DNA from: Spirochaetota bacterium
GTDB lineage: Bacteria; Spirochaetota; UBA4802; JAGODF01
DNA: 38,880 nucleotides
NCBI GenBank assembly: GCA_026419015.1
Contig: JAOAAF010000014.1
Coordinates: 1-38,880, forward strand
Direction of reading: 5' to 3'
Shown here: positions 1 to 8,163 of the stretch, one piece after another
Position numbering within the stretch: the first letter of the stretch is position 1
Layout of the letters: each line of letters begins with the position of its first letter
Made by a program: the position numbers and the translations under genes
Notes under the pieces: model-generated
What the model was told of the DNA's origin: nothing
The model's input: the letters and a program-made list of their open reading frames with translations, nothing else
Database searches by the model: none

Positions 1-315
1 ATTGTGTCTGCCCAGCGAATAATGCATGGAAAGGTTGATCGCATTTTTCATAGTGGTGGCGAACTGTTCAAAGGAATTCCTTCACCATTTAAAGCAGTGC
101 GATACCATTCGCTCGCAGCCGAGCGGAGGACATTTCCCCGCGACTTTGAAATAATGGCTGAGTCAACAGATGGCGAAATTATGGCAATTCGCCATATAAC
201 CCGCTTTATGTGGGGCGTGCAATTTCATCCCGAATCCTATTTAACGGAAAATGGACGTACGATGATACGCAATTTTATTGGAGGCGCATATGAGTATTGT
301 GCAAAAAACGATTAG
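1..315 (+). CDS. trpG: Anthranilate synthase glutamine amidotransferase subunit, C-terminal part
   Basis: This is the 3' end of a class I glutamine amidotransferase gene; the reading frame is open to the left edge of the window. TrpG releases ammonia from glutamine for TrpE to make anthranilate from chorismate in the cytoplasm. The visible 104 residues contain the C-terminal HPES motif (in FMWGVQFHPESY), which supplies the His and Glu of the Cys-His-Glu triad. They also contain the YHSLA segment typical of TrpG/PabA. The catalytic cysteine would lie upstream and cannot be seen. The GTG at 4 is internal and not a start. The gene overlaps trpD by 26 bases at the head of a trp cluster, so TrpG is more likely than PabA, although one protein may serve both pathways. 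A TrpE-TrpG fusion cannot be excluded because the 5' end is missing. Confidence 0.9.
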   Translation: MVSAQRIMHGKVDRIFHSGGELFKGIPSPFKAVRYHSLAAERRTFPRDFEIMAESTDGEIMAIRHITRFMWGVQFHPESYLTENGRTMIRNFIGGAYEYCAKND

Positions 316-1312
316 CACACTTGCGAATGGCAATTCGCTTGATGCTTATCACGCAGAAGAATTTTTCGATGCAGTGTTTGCCGGCGAAGTCTCTGAAATT
401 GAACTCGCTTCGGTGCTTATGGCAATGCGCGTGCGAGGGGAAAGTTGCGAAGAGATTGTCGGTGCGGCAAAGTCTATGCGTAAAGCCGCTATAAAATTAG
501 AGACAGGGGTAAACTCTCATATCGATACCTGTGGTACTGGAGGCGATAATTCGCATTCGTTCAATGTTTCTTCGGCGGCCGCGCTGGTAAGCGCAGCTGC
601 GGGAATCCCAGTGGTAAAGCATGGCAATCGTTCCGTTACGAGCAAGTCGGGTTCTGCAGATTTTTTTGAAGCGCTGGGGATTCCCATCGCCCTTACGGGG
701 GAACAGGCGTATTCGTATTTTAAAAGGCATGGATTTGTATTTCTATTTGCACCGCTGTATCATCCTGCGATGAAACACGCTGCGCCGGTGCGAAAAGCGC
801 TGGCAATTCGTACCATTTTTAATTTTTTAGGCCCCTTGACAAATCCTTCATTTCCACAAAACCAGATGATTGGCGTGTATTCGACTGAATTTATGGAAAA
901 ATACGCGACAGCAACTGCCCGCCTTGGGTATGAGCGCGTGCTTGTCTATTCATCGGAAGATGGTATGGATGAAGTTTCTCCGCATGCGCACACACATGTG
1001 TATGAAATTGAAGGCTCACATGTTACAACGTTTACCATTTCCCCAGATGAATTCATTTCAAAAGAAGAAGCGCGCAACATCCCAAAAGGATTAAGCGCAC
1101 ATGAGAATGTTCAACTTTTTATAGAAACGATAACCACTTCTACGCCAACTGCAGTAGGGAAATTCATTGCGCTCAATGCAGCGCTTGCGATGTATGCAAA
1201 GCAAAAAGGCGACATAAAAAAATATTTTTGCCAGTCCATTGATATTGTGCATGGGGGGGTACTGTATAAGAAGGTGATGGAGTTGAAAAATGGCGCGACT
1301 GCACGAGTTTGA
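290..1312 (+). CDS. trpD: Anthranilate phosphoribosyltransferase
   Basis: TrpD transfers phosphoribosyl from PRPP to anthranilate, the second committed step of tryptophan synthesis. The 340-residue product matches the family length. It has the PRPP/magnesium glycine-rich loop DTCGTGGD, the VKHGNRS motif and the NFLGPLTNP motif near the middle. The start was set at ATG 290 because GGAGG at 280-284 sits 5 bases upstream; an in-frame TTG at 278 has no comparable ribosome-binding site. The start lies inside trpG, and the 3' end overlaps trpC by 23 bases, so translational coupling along the operon is expected. All expected motifs are present. Confidence 0.97.
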   Translation: MSIVQKTISTLANGNSLDAYHAEEFFDAVFAGEVSEIELASVLMAMRVRGESCEEIVGAAKSMRKAAIKLETGVNSHIDTCGTGGDNSHSFNVSSAAALVSAAAGIPVVKHGNRSVTSKSGSADFFEALGIPIALTGEQAYSYFKRHGFVFLFAPLYHPAMKHAAPVRKALAIRTIFNFLGPLTNPSFPQNQMIGVYSTEFMEKYATATARLGYERVLVYSSEDGMDEVSPHAHTHVYEIEGSHVTTFTISPDEFISKEEARNIPKGLSAHENVQLFIETITTSTPTAVGKFIALNAALAMYAKQKGDIKKYFCQSIDIVHGGVLYKKVMELKNGATARV

Positions 1313-2063
1313 ATTATCAAAAATGAGGGAACTAAAGGAAATAGAACTACCAGGACTTCGAAATTTGCTTCAACGATGCATACCCCGTCAAAAGCCAATC
1401 TATCGATTAAGAAAAAATGAAATCGAAAATGGCATTATTGCCGAAATAAAATGTGCTTCCCCTTCAAAGGGCATAATAAGAAAAGTCGATTCCAAATTTC
1501 AAGCCCAAGGATATGTTCGGGGAGGTGCGATTGCAATAAGCGTTCTTACCGATTGCAATTTCTTCGATGGCTCGTGGAGCAATTTATACCAAGTAGCGCA
1601 CAGCGTGCCGGTGCCTGTGCTATGCAAGGAATTCATTTTTTTCGAAGAGCAAATTAATGTAGCATGGATGTTGGGTGCCGATATGGTGTTGCTTATCGCG
1701 CGAATGCTTGATAAAAAGGAGCTTCGAAATCTTTATGAGCATGCGCTTGTACGCGGAATGGTGCCGCTGGTGGAAGTTCATCATTCGGAAGAATTATCGA
1801 AAGTGCTCCCGCTTAATCCATCGCATCTGATTATAAATTCGCGCGATTTGGGAACGCTTCGTATCGAGTACGAAGTTGCAAAAAAAACATGGAAGAAATT
1901 GCCATCAAAGATTGTAAAGATTTGGGCAAGCGGAATTCATAGCGTTGAAGATATAAAGAAAATAAAATATGAAGTTGGTGCTCAGTATTTTTTGGTTGGC
2001 ACCGCGTTTATGGAATCGGACAATCCTGAAGAAATTGTACGGGAGATGAGTGGTGTTCGTTAA
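1290..2063 (+). CDS. trpC: Indole-3-glycerol-phosphate synthase
   Basis: TrpC closes the indole ring of CdRP to give indole-3-glycerol phosphate in the cytoplasm. The 257-residue product is a complete monofunctional TIM barrel. Conserved segments appear in order: AEIKCASPSKG (catalytic Glu and Lys), LTDCNFFDG, VLCKEFIFFEEQI (catalytic Lys), LVEVH (catalytic Glu) and INSRDLGTL (active-site Asn). One conserved spot deviates: the loop usually written SESGI reads WASGI, so the glutamate near residue 213 is alanine. ATG 1290 is preceded by GGAG with 7 bases of spacing. The gene overlaps trpD by 23 bases and trpF by about 14 bases. The function is supported by motifs and operon position; the effect of the Glu-to-Ala change is unknown. 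Confidence 0.95.
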   Translation: MARLHEFELSKMRELKEIELPGLRNLLQRCIPRQKPIYRLRKNEIENGIIAEIKCASPSKGIIRKVDSKFQAQGYVRGGAIAISVLTDCNFFDGSWSNLYQVAHSVPVPVLCKEFIFFEEQINVAWMLGADMVLLIARMLDKKELRNLYEHALVRGMVPLVEVHHSEELSKVLPLNPSHLIINSRDLGTLRIEYEVAKKTWKKLPSKIVKIWASGIHSVEDIKKIKYEVGAQYFLVGTAFMESDNPEEIVREMSGVR

Positions 2064-2670
2064 GTTTTGCGGATTTACGCGAGAGGAAGATCTTGAAGAA
2101 GCAGTGCGCTGTGGAGTCGATGCCGTCGGATTTGTATTTTATAATAAGTCTTCGCGATACGTGCCAGTTGAGAAAGCATACAAGCTTTTGCAGCGCATTG
2201 CGGGTACCATGACGAAAACTGTTGGCGTGTTTGTCGATGAAACTCCAAGTCGCATACTTCAAATTGCGAGTGAGTTGCGTTTGGATTACGCGCAAATTTA
2301 TTCGCGAGAAATCATGCTCCAGATAAATCGAGTACTGCCGGTGTTAATGGGGCATCGCATCAAAGATGAAAAAGATATTTCGCAAATTTGCATTCCCGAA
2401 AAAGGATATGTATTGCTCGATTCATATTCCAGCAACGCATATGGAGGCACCGGGAATTTAATGGATTGGAATTTATTGCGATCGATCCCGCTTTCGAATG
2501 CGATCGTGGCAGGAGGGTTAACAGCTCACAATGTTGGGCTGCTCGTCCGAAACTTCCGTCCATTTGGCGTAGATGTCTCTTCGGGCATTGAGGAGTATCC
2601 AGGAAAAAAATCAGCAGAAAAGATGCGCGCATTTTTGCAAAAACTAAAGGAGGCGCTTGGCGATGAATAA
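2050..2670 (+). CDS. trpF: Phosphoribosylanthranilate isomerase
   Basis: TrpF performs the Amadori rearrangement of PRA to CdRP, between the TrpD and TrpC reactions. The product is 206 residues, a single small TIM barrel. It opens with VKFCGFT, where the cysteine is the general base of the family. It also has the general-acid aspartate in LLDS, the GGTG phosphate-binding segment, AGGLTAHNV and GVDVSSGIE. The start is a GTG: both 2050 and the adjacent 2053 are possible, with GGGAG at 2041-2045 placed 4 or 7 bases upstream, so the true start may be 3 bases later. It overlaps trpC by about 14 bases and trpB by 8 bases, as in a tightly coupled operon. Confidence 0.96.
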   Translation: MVFVKFCGFTREEDLEEAVRCGVDAVGFVFYNKSSRYVPVEKAYKLLQRIAGTMTKTVGVFVDETPSRILQIASELRLDYAQIYSREIMLQINRVLPVLMGHRIKDEKDISQICIPEKGYVLLDSYSSNAYGGTGNLMDWNLLRSIPLSNAIVAGGLTAHNVGLLVRNFRPFGVDVSSGIEEYPGKKSAEKMRAFLQKLKEALGDE

Positions 2671-3844
2671 AATGCCGACGGCGAATGGGTATTTTGGGAT
2701 ATATGGCGGAAAATTTGTACCCGAAACGCTTGTAAATGCGCTGGGTGAACTCGAAAAAGCGTACAATGCGTTTCGAAAGGATCGCGCCATGCGAATTGAA
2801 CTCAAAAGCTTTCTTTCACACTATGCTGGGCGACCAACTCCGCTGTATTATGCAGCAAATCTTTCCCATAAATGCGGCATAGAAATTTTTTTAAAGCGCG
2901 AAGATTTATTGCACACTGGGGCGCATAAACTCAACAATACATTAGGGCAGGGATTGCTCGCACGGTTTATGGGGAAAAAGCGATTGATTGCAGAAACTGG
3001 CGCCGGGCAGCATGGCGTTGCAACTGCTACCGTTGCTGCGCTTTTGGGCATGAAGTGTACCGTGTATATGGGAAATGTCGATATGAAGCGCCAAGCGCCG
3101 AATGTTGCGCGCATGCGACTTTTAGGTGCGGAAGTAGTCCCAGTTGAGAGCGGAAGCGGTACCCTTAAAGATGCAATTAATGCCGCGCTGCGCGATTGGG
3201 TTAAAAACGTTCGCCACACGCATTATTGCATAGGGTCGGTGGTAGGTCCGCATCCATTCCCCATGATTGTGCGAAATTTTCAATCGATCATTGGAAAGGA
3301 AGCTCGCTCCCAAATGTATACGCAGGTAGGTAAAAATCCCGATTTTGTTGTTGGATGCGTCGGTGGTGGGAGCAACGCAGTGGGCATTTTTTCAGCCTTT
3401 TTAAGGCTTCCGAAAACGAAGCTCATTGGCGTAGAAGCGGGTGGATTTGGCACTAAACCGGGGCAGCATAGCGCGCGGTTTGCGATGGGCAGGCGCGGCA
3501 TATTGCATGGGTGTATTACGTATGTGCTACAGAATAAAGATTGCCAAATATTACCAGTGCATTCAATTTCCGCGGGGTTGGATTATCCTGCAGTTGGTCC
3601 AGAGCATGCGTTTTTCCATGATGAACAAATTGTCGAATACGTTCGATGTAGCGACAGTGAAGCCCTGAGGGGATGCCTTGCTCTTTCAAAATTCGAAGGG
3701 ATTATTCCTGCATTGGAAAGCAGCCATGCCGTTGGTTATGTGCTTTCAAATCGAAAGCGATTTAAAGGTTGCGTAGTTCTCGTAAATCTTTCTGGAAGAG
3801 GGGATAAAGATATGGACATCATTGCAAGGGAAGCGAAATTATGA
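2663..3844 (+). CDS. trpB: Tryptophan synthase beta subunit
   Basis: TrpB is the PLP enzyme that condenses indole with serine to give tryptophan, working in a complex with TrpA. The 393-residue product is of the common TrpB1 type. It shows GRPTPL, the PLP-lysine motif HTGAHKLNN, the catalytic-glutamate segment AETGAGQHG, the phosphate-binding loop GGGSNA and the C-terminal [13 protein letters not shown] 2663 was chosen because AGGAGG at 2648-2653 lies 9 bases upstream; an in-frame TTG at 2657 is the weaker alternative. It overlaps trpF by 8 bases and shares ATGA with trpA, which fits equimolar production of the two subunits. Confidence 0.98.
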   Translation: MNKMPTANGYFGIYGGKFVPETLVNALGELEKAYNAFRKDRAMRIELKSFLSHYAGRPTPLYYAANLSHKCGIEIFLKREDLLHTGAHKLNNTLGQGLLARFMGKKRLIAETGAGQHGVATATVAALLGMKCTVYMGNVDMKRQAPNVARMRLLGAEVVPVESGSGTLKDAINAALRDWVKNVRHTHYCIGSVVGPHPFPMIVRNFQSIIGKEARSQMYTQVGKNPDFVVGCVGGGSNAVGIFSAFLRLPKTKLIGVEAGGFGTKPGQHSARFAMGRRGILHGCITYVLQNKDCQILPVHSISAGLDYPAVGPEHAFFHDEQIVEYVRCSDSEALRGCLALSKFEGIIPALESSHAVGYVLSNRKRFKGCVVLVNLSGRGDKDMDIIAREAKL

Positions 3845-4575
3845 AGGGATATAATGGCTTGTATTTGATGGGGAATTATCCAACTCCGAAAGTTTTTATT
3901 GATGCCGCTCGGTTGGGAATGGAGTACTTCGATTTTCTTGAAATTGGTATTCCTTTTTCTGATCCAATTGCAGATGGTCCGGTAATTGAACGCGCAGCGA
4001 TGAAGGTCATTGCAGATGGACATCGCGTTGCGGATATTTTCAAAAGTATTGAAAAAATTAGCTGTCCTTCATCCAAAAAGATCTATGTGATGACGTATGC
4101 AAATCACATTTTTGCCAGAGGAAATGGTACGTTTGCGCGCATGATGAAATCAGCTGGTACATCGGGCATTATTTTACCAGATGTACCATCGGCGGAAAGC
4201 GATCGATTTAAAAAGGAATTTGCTCCGTTTGGGATTGAACTGATACATTTCATTACTCCCGAGAACACCTATGAGCAAATTGAATCAATTGCTTCTTCGG
4301 CAAGCGGTTTTTTATACTGCATTTCAATTCGCGGAATCACCGGGAGTCGCTTTTCGCTTGAAAGCGAGATGCGAAAAAAAATTGCCCATGCCAAAAAATT
4401 TTCACGCGTTCCGGTGGTGCTTGGGTTTGGCATTCGCGATGGAGTAACTGCTGCAATCGCATTGCGAGTTGCTGATGGCTTTATTGTAGGAACACGTGCA
4501 ATCGAAATCTTGGAAACAGGAGGAGTCGGTAAACTCTCGCAATTCTTTGAGGAACTTGCAAAGCATTGCATGTGA
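3841..4575 (+). CDS. trpA: Tryptophan synthase alpha subunit
   Basis: TrpA cleaves indole-3-glycerol phosphate and passes indole through a tunnel to TrpB. The 244-residue product is slightly short for the family, mainly at the N-terminus. Both catalytic acids are in place: Glu in [10 protein letters not shown] and Asp in IADGP. Also present are GIILPDVP, the flexible loop region GITGSRF, and the phosphate-binding end GFGIRDG...[12 protein letters not shown]. The ATG overlaps the trpB stop as ATGA. No GC-rich terminator hairpin is visible in the 82 bases after the stop, before the next promoter, so the operon end is not marked by a classical intrinsic terminator. Confidence 0.97.
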   Translation: MKGYNGLYLMGNYPTPKVFIDAARLGMEYFDFLEIGIPFSDPIADGPVIERAAMKVIADGHRVADIFKSIEKISCPSSKKIYVMTYANHIFARGNGTFARMMKSAGTSGIILPDVPSAESDRFKKEFAPFGIELIHFITPENTYEQIESIASSASGFLYCISIRGITGSRFSLESEMRKKIAHAKKFSRVPVVLGFGIRDGVTAAIALRVADGFIVGTRAIEILETGGVGKLSQFFEELAKHCM

Positions 4576-4657
4576 AATTTTAAACCTATTTGCGAAAATA
4601 TATCCATTTACAAAGCAACTGTTTTAGGCTACAATTAATTAAAATTTATAATTGTGC

Positions 4658-4686
4658 TTGATTTTTTCGCTATGTTTTGCTATAAT
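4658..4686 (+). promoter_or_regulatory. Sigma-70-type promoter for the DUF151 nuclease gene
   Basis: TTGATT (4658-4663) and a perfect TATAAT (4681-4686) are separated by 17 bases. Transcription would begin near 4693, a few bases before the purine-rich ribosome-binding site GAGGTGGGG, giving a very short leader ahead of ATG 4706. This is the best consensus -35/-10 pair with optimal spacing that I found in the window. Confidence 0.75.
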
Positions 4687-4705
4687 TAAGTCATGAGGTG
4701 GGGTT

Positions 4706-5188
4706 ATGCAAACCGAATGTAAAGTGGTGAATATATTTCTGGACAAGGAAACGGGTGCTCCAGTGATTCTGTTAAAAGATATTGCAAGCGATGATATTTT
4801 GCCAATCGTTATTGCGCCGCTGGAAGCGAGCATGATTGCGATTGAACTTGAAGGGAAAAAGCCAATTCGTCCGCTTACCCACGATCTCATTGTAAATATC
4901 CTTAAAGAACTAAAATATACGGTGAAATCAATATGTATTCGCGATTTAAAAGATAATATTTACTTTGCAACTCTCAATCTCGAAAGCGAAGATAAGTCGA
5001 TCGATGTCGATTGCCGCCCAAGCGATGCCATCGCGATTGCGCTTCGAACTGGTTCTCCAATTTATGTGAAAAAGAAAGTATTTGCTCTTGCAATGGGTGA
5101 AAATTTGACACAGAAAATGGATAGGGAAACCTTAAAAGAGCTTTTGGAGGATATCGATCTCGACGACGTAGGTGGCAAAATAATGTAG
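4706..5188 (+). CDS. Bifunctional nuclease family protein (DUF151)
   Basis: This 160-residue cytoplasmic protein belongs to the DUF151 / bifunctional nuclease family; plant relatives were reported to have RNase and DNase activity. Family hallmarks visible here are an N-terminal segment reading GAPVILLKD, then LPIVIAPLEASMIAIELEG, then RPLTHDLI, and a C-terminal CRPSDAIAIALRTGSPIYV. The physiological substrate of bacterial members is poorly defined, so the family name is given rather than a precise role. It has its own promoter directly upstream and looks monocistronic; 239 bases without a clear gene follow before the RDD protein gene. Confidence 0.92.
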   Translation: MQTECKVVNIFLDKETGAPVILLKDIASDDILPIVIAPLEASMIAIELEGKKPIRPLTHDLIVNILKELKYTVKSICIRDLKDNIYFATLNLESEDKSIDVDCRPSDAIAIALRTGSPIYVKKKVFALAMGENLTQKMDRETLKELLEDIDLDDVGGKIM

Positions 5189-5427
5189 GTGGTTTTAGAT
5201 CTGCACAAATGCAATGCACATCGCGTTTTTTCCCTAATTACCATCGAAGTTGTGAATGTAAATTGTGCAATTCGATGCGGGTTTTATGATTATGTTTTTT
5301 CATGAATAAAATGTAAAACTATAAACTCCTTTTTTTTCTAAAATAATTTAAATTCTCTGTTCTCTCTTATGAAATTTTGATCGCTGATGTGTTATTAAAT
5401 AATAGAATTAAAATTTAATGGTGCACC

Positions 5428-6189
5428 ATGGCGTCTGGTGAAAGTTTTTACTATCAAACTTCTGAAAAGGTGCGGGTAGAGTATGAGCTTGCGTCTCTTT
5501 ATCATCGCTGCATTGCATTTCTCATCGATGTAGCCATCAAGATGGTAGTGTTTGTGGGAGTTTATGTGGTATTAATTTTTTTTGCGGTGGGGAGTTTCGT
5601 GCTCGCGCGCTATGTTAGTCTTGGAAATCTTCCCCAATTGGTGATGATTGTGTTGATTATTGCCTGTTCGCTTTTCTTTCTTTTGTATGGTTTTCTATTT
5701 GAATGGCTGTGGAAGGGGTATACTCCTGGGAAGCGGATAATGAGGATTCGAGCTGTTCGGGATGATGGGATGTATATAGATTTTACTTCGGCGTTGTTGC
5801 GAAATATATTTCGAATTGTGGACGTTTTACCATTTGGTTATCTGGTTGGAATAGTTTGTGCAATGTTCAATTCCAAACGAAAGCGCATTGGCGATTTCGT
5901 GGCGGGTACCTTTGTAACTCGAGAAAGGAGTGTAGAGATCATTCAAATTGAAGGCGGAGTGGAGAATTATTTTGCTTTAGTTTCGAATATCAATAAACTT
6001 TTTTCTCCTTCATTTGTTGAAATTGTTAATTCTTATTTACGCGCAAAAAATACTATGGAAAAGCGTGCTCGCGAAAAGGTCGAGCGTGAACTTGTAACGC
6101 TTATAGAAGCGAAAACGGGAGTAAAACTTCCACCAGGTGTGTTGCCCCACGTGTTCATCGAATCGTTATATCGAAATATAATATCGTAA
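5428..6189 (+). CDS. RDD family membrane protein
   Basis: This is a 253-residue integral membrane protein of the RDD family. The family signature is visible as an Arg/Asp pair in the first helix (YHRCIAFLIDVAIK), then GYTPGKRIMRIRAV after the second helix pair, and an Asp in the last helix region (RIVDVLPFGYLVG), followed by KRKRIGDFVAGT. Four hydrophobic stretches lie between residues 25 and 150. A hydrophilic tail of about 80 residues follows and is predicted to be cytoplasmic. The role of the family is not settled; some members affect ion transport or envelope assembly. The start at ATG 5428 has no good ribosome-binding site, so it is uncertain. The stop codon directly abuts the stop of the convergent TPR gene. 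Confidence 0.88.
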   Translation: MASGESFYYQTSEKVRVEYELASLYHRCIAFLIDVAIKMVVFVGVYVVLIFFAVGSFVLARYVSLGNLPQLVMIVLIIACSLFFLLYGFLFEWLWKGYTPGKRIMRIRAVRDDGMYIDFTSALLRNIFRIVDVLPFGYLVGIVCAMFNSKRKRIGDFVAGTFVTRERSVEIIQIEGGVENYFALVSNINKLFSPSFVEIVNSYLRAKNTMEKRAREKVERELVTLIEAKTGVKLPPGVLPHVFIESLYRNIIS

Positions 6190-7074
6190 TTATTGGGCAA
6201 TGAATCGTTCGGCGAGGTTAAGCTTGTGCTGAATTAAGCTGCGCGCATGTGTAATGAAAAATTTGTCGTTTTTGAATTCCAAAAGCTTTTTATATTGCTC
6301 ATAGGCTGTTTTATAATCCATGAGTTTATATGCACTTTCCGCATAGTAATAGTGGAGCGCTTTATCGTATTCTCTTGAAGTATCAACGCCTTTGAGAGTT
6401 ATGATTGTTGAAGCATATTCTTTTCGGTAAAATTGAATTTTCGCCAAGCCGATGATTCCGTTCGGGAAAAACGGGTCCATTTCGAGCGAGGCTTTGTAGT
6501 ATTTTTCTGCCTGCGTGATTTGATTTCGATTATAATATATATCGCCGATGAGGATGAGCGATTCAATTTCGTAGAGATTTACCTTCAGCGCTTCGCGAAA
6601 ACATGCGATTGCAAGCTCTTCTTTTGCCATCATCTGGTAGGTGAATCCAATTTGCAAATACGTCCGCGAATATTCGGGGAGAATGTTTTTTGCTTTTTGC
6701 AAATAAATGAGCGCCTGTTTGAATTCTCGCAAAAATAAACAGCATACGCCAATATTATACAGGTATGGGAAAAAAATGGGCGCATGCGTTAATCCTTTCT
6801 CGAAAAGTTTTTTTGCCGCTTCGTGTTCACCGAACGTTATCATATCCGCGGCTATGTTGTTGAGTTTTGCTATCTCGAGATTGCCCGTGCAATATACAAG
6901 GTCATTTTTCGTGTACATTTGTTCTTTTGGAGGGGGAATGGGTTTGTGTTCGCGCACAGCGTTGAGGTATTTCAATAAAAATTCATCAGGATCGCTTTGC
7001 GCGGTCAATTCAGAAGCGAGAGGAATTAATGTAAAAGTACAAACAAAAACGATGACTAACGAGCGCATGTTCAT
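6190..7074 (-). CDS. Secreted tetratricopeptide-repeat protein
   Basis: This 294-residue protein has an N-terminal signal peptide: a short charged start, a hydrophobic run LVIVFVCTFTLIPLA, and a likely cleavage near LTA-Q. It is therefore probably periplasmic or envelope-associated. At least five TPR units follow between about residues 75 and 285, recognisable by patterns such as ALIYLQKAKNILPEYSRTYL and AEKYYKASLEMDPFFPNGI. TPR proteins act as binding scaffolds; the partner is unknown. ATG 7074 was chosen because it shares ATGA with the upstream oppF-like gene, indicating translational coupling. The upstream TTG at 7092 is rejected. Coupling to an ABC-transporter ATPase may point to an envelope transport role, but that is only inference. 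Confidence 0.85.
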   Translation of the reverse strand: MNMRSLVIVFVCTFTLIPLASELTAQSDPDEFLLKYLNAVREHKPIPPPKEQMYTKNDLVYCTGNLEIAKLNNIAADMITFGEHEAAKKLFEKGLTHAPIFFPYLYNIGVCCLFLREFKQALIYLQKAKNILPEYSRTYLQIGFTYQMMAKEELAIACFREALKVNLYEIESLILIGDIYYNRNQITQAEKYYKASLEMDPFFPNGIIGLAKIQFYRKEYASTIITLKGVDTSREYDKALHYYYAESAYKLMDYKTAYEQYKKLLEFKNDKFFITHARSLIQHKLNLAERFIAQ

Positions 7075-8024
7075 TCGTGATACAACCAGCAAAAAACTTT
7101 TGCAGATCCAATTAGCTTTTCGGGTGGATACATCACCTTACAGCGATCAGTAGCATGATTGCAGCGAGGATGGAAGTGACATCCACTTGGAAGGGCTTCT
7201 GGTGATGGAATTTCACCTTTCAACACTGAAAAACCGTGTTTGATCGGCTTTGCATCGGGAATTGATCGAATGAGATTTTTCGTGTAAGGATGTAATGGTT
7301 CGCGATAAATGCCCTGACGGCTATTTTCTTCCACAATGCGGCCCGCATACATCACTGCAATTCTATCGCTCATCTGCTCCACCACTGCTAAGTTATGTGC
7401 GACAAATAGATATGTAAGTTCAAATTTTTCCTGCAAATCGAGCAAAAGATTTAAAATCTGACCTTGAATTGAGACATCGAGTGCAGAAACTGGTTCATCC
7501 AGAACTACAAATAAGGGATTGAGGGCAATTGCCCGCGCAATGCCAATTCGCTGGCGTTGTCCCCCGCTAAATTCATGAGGATATCGATCAGCATGTTCTC
7601 GCGAAAGGCCAACAAGTTGTAGAAGTTCATATACGCGATCGCGTAACTCTTTTCCTGAAAGGTCTGTGTGAATTTTCAACGGCTCAGCAATAATTTTTCC
7701 TGCTGTCATCCGTGGATTAAGCGAACTGTATGGATCTTGAAAAACAATTTGCATGTGTTTGCGAAATTTTCGCAAATCGCTTTTCGCAAGCGAAGTGATT
7801 TCTGTTCCATTGATTATCACTTTTCCCGCGTCGGGTTCGATGAGGCGAAGCATGGTTCGCGCAGCGGTTGTTTTCCCGCTCCCGCTTTCACCTACCATTC
7901 CAAGCGTGGTGCCTTTTTGAATAGAAAAGTTTATTTTATCGATCGCGCGAATCTCTGCGGGCTTTTCGAACAATCCCTTTTTTTTGACGTGAAATGTTTT
8001 TGTGAGTCCGCGTACTTCAACCAT
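7071..8024 (-). CDS. oppF: Oligopeptide/dipeptide ABC transporter ATP-binding protein
   Basis: This 317-residue ABC ATPase is of the OppF/DppF type, which powers peptide (or sometimes nickel or sugar) import at the inner membrane. Motifs in order: Walker A GESGSGKT, Q-loop QDPYSSLNP, signature FSGGQRQR, Walker B VVLDEPVSALD and H-loop VAHN. The C-terminal oligo_HPY extension carries the family cysteine pattern GCHFHPRC...DRC...FC, which in relatives binds an iron-sulfur cluster. ATG 8024 was chosen because the protein then begins MVEVRGLTKTF as relatives do; the upstream TTG at 8048 seems too early. The usual partners (OppA, B, C, D) are not adjacent: upstream is a divergent gene and downstream a TPR gene. 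They are presumably encoded elsewhere. Confidence 0.9.
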   Translation of the reverse strand: MVEVRGLTKTFHVKKKGLFEKPAEIRAIDKINFSIQKGTTLGMVGESGSGKTTAARTMLRLIEPDAGKVIINGTEITSLAKSDLRKFRKHMQIVFQDPYSSLNPRMTAGKIIAEPLKIHTDLSGKELRDRVYELLQLVGLSREHADRYPHEFSGGQRQRIGIARAIALNPLFVVLDEPVSALDVSIQGQILNLLLDLQEKFELTYLFVAHNLAVVEQMSDRIAVMYAGRIVEENSRQGIYREPLHPYTKNLIRSIPDAKPIKHGFSVLKGEIPSPEALPSGCHFHPRCNHATDRCKVMYPPEKLIGSAKVFCWLYHE

Positions 8025-8163
8025 AGCCCCTTTTACCTGATGATGCAATTGATGAAATTGTTGTAGAATTTTTCAACTTTATTTTGGTAATCAAAATAAC
8101 TTGCTTGACGCGTTGATTTACCGTGATACCATCACTCATATTATTATACACTGTGTTGATGCG

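Noticed and set aside
2848-3219. A 123-codon minus-strand frame inside trpB
   Set aside because: It is a mirror of the biased codon use of trpB, whose motifs are all intact.
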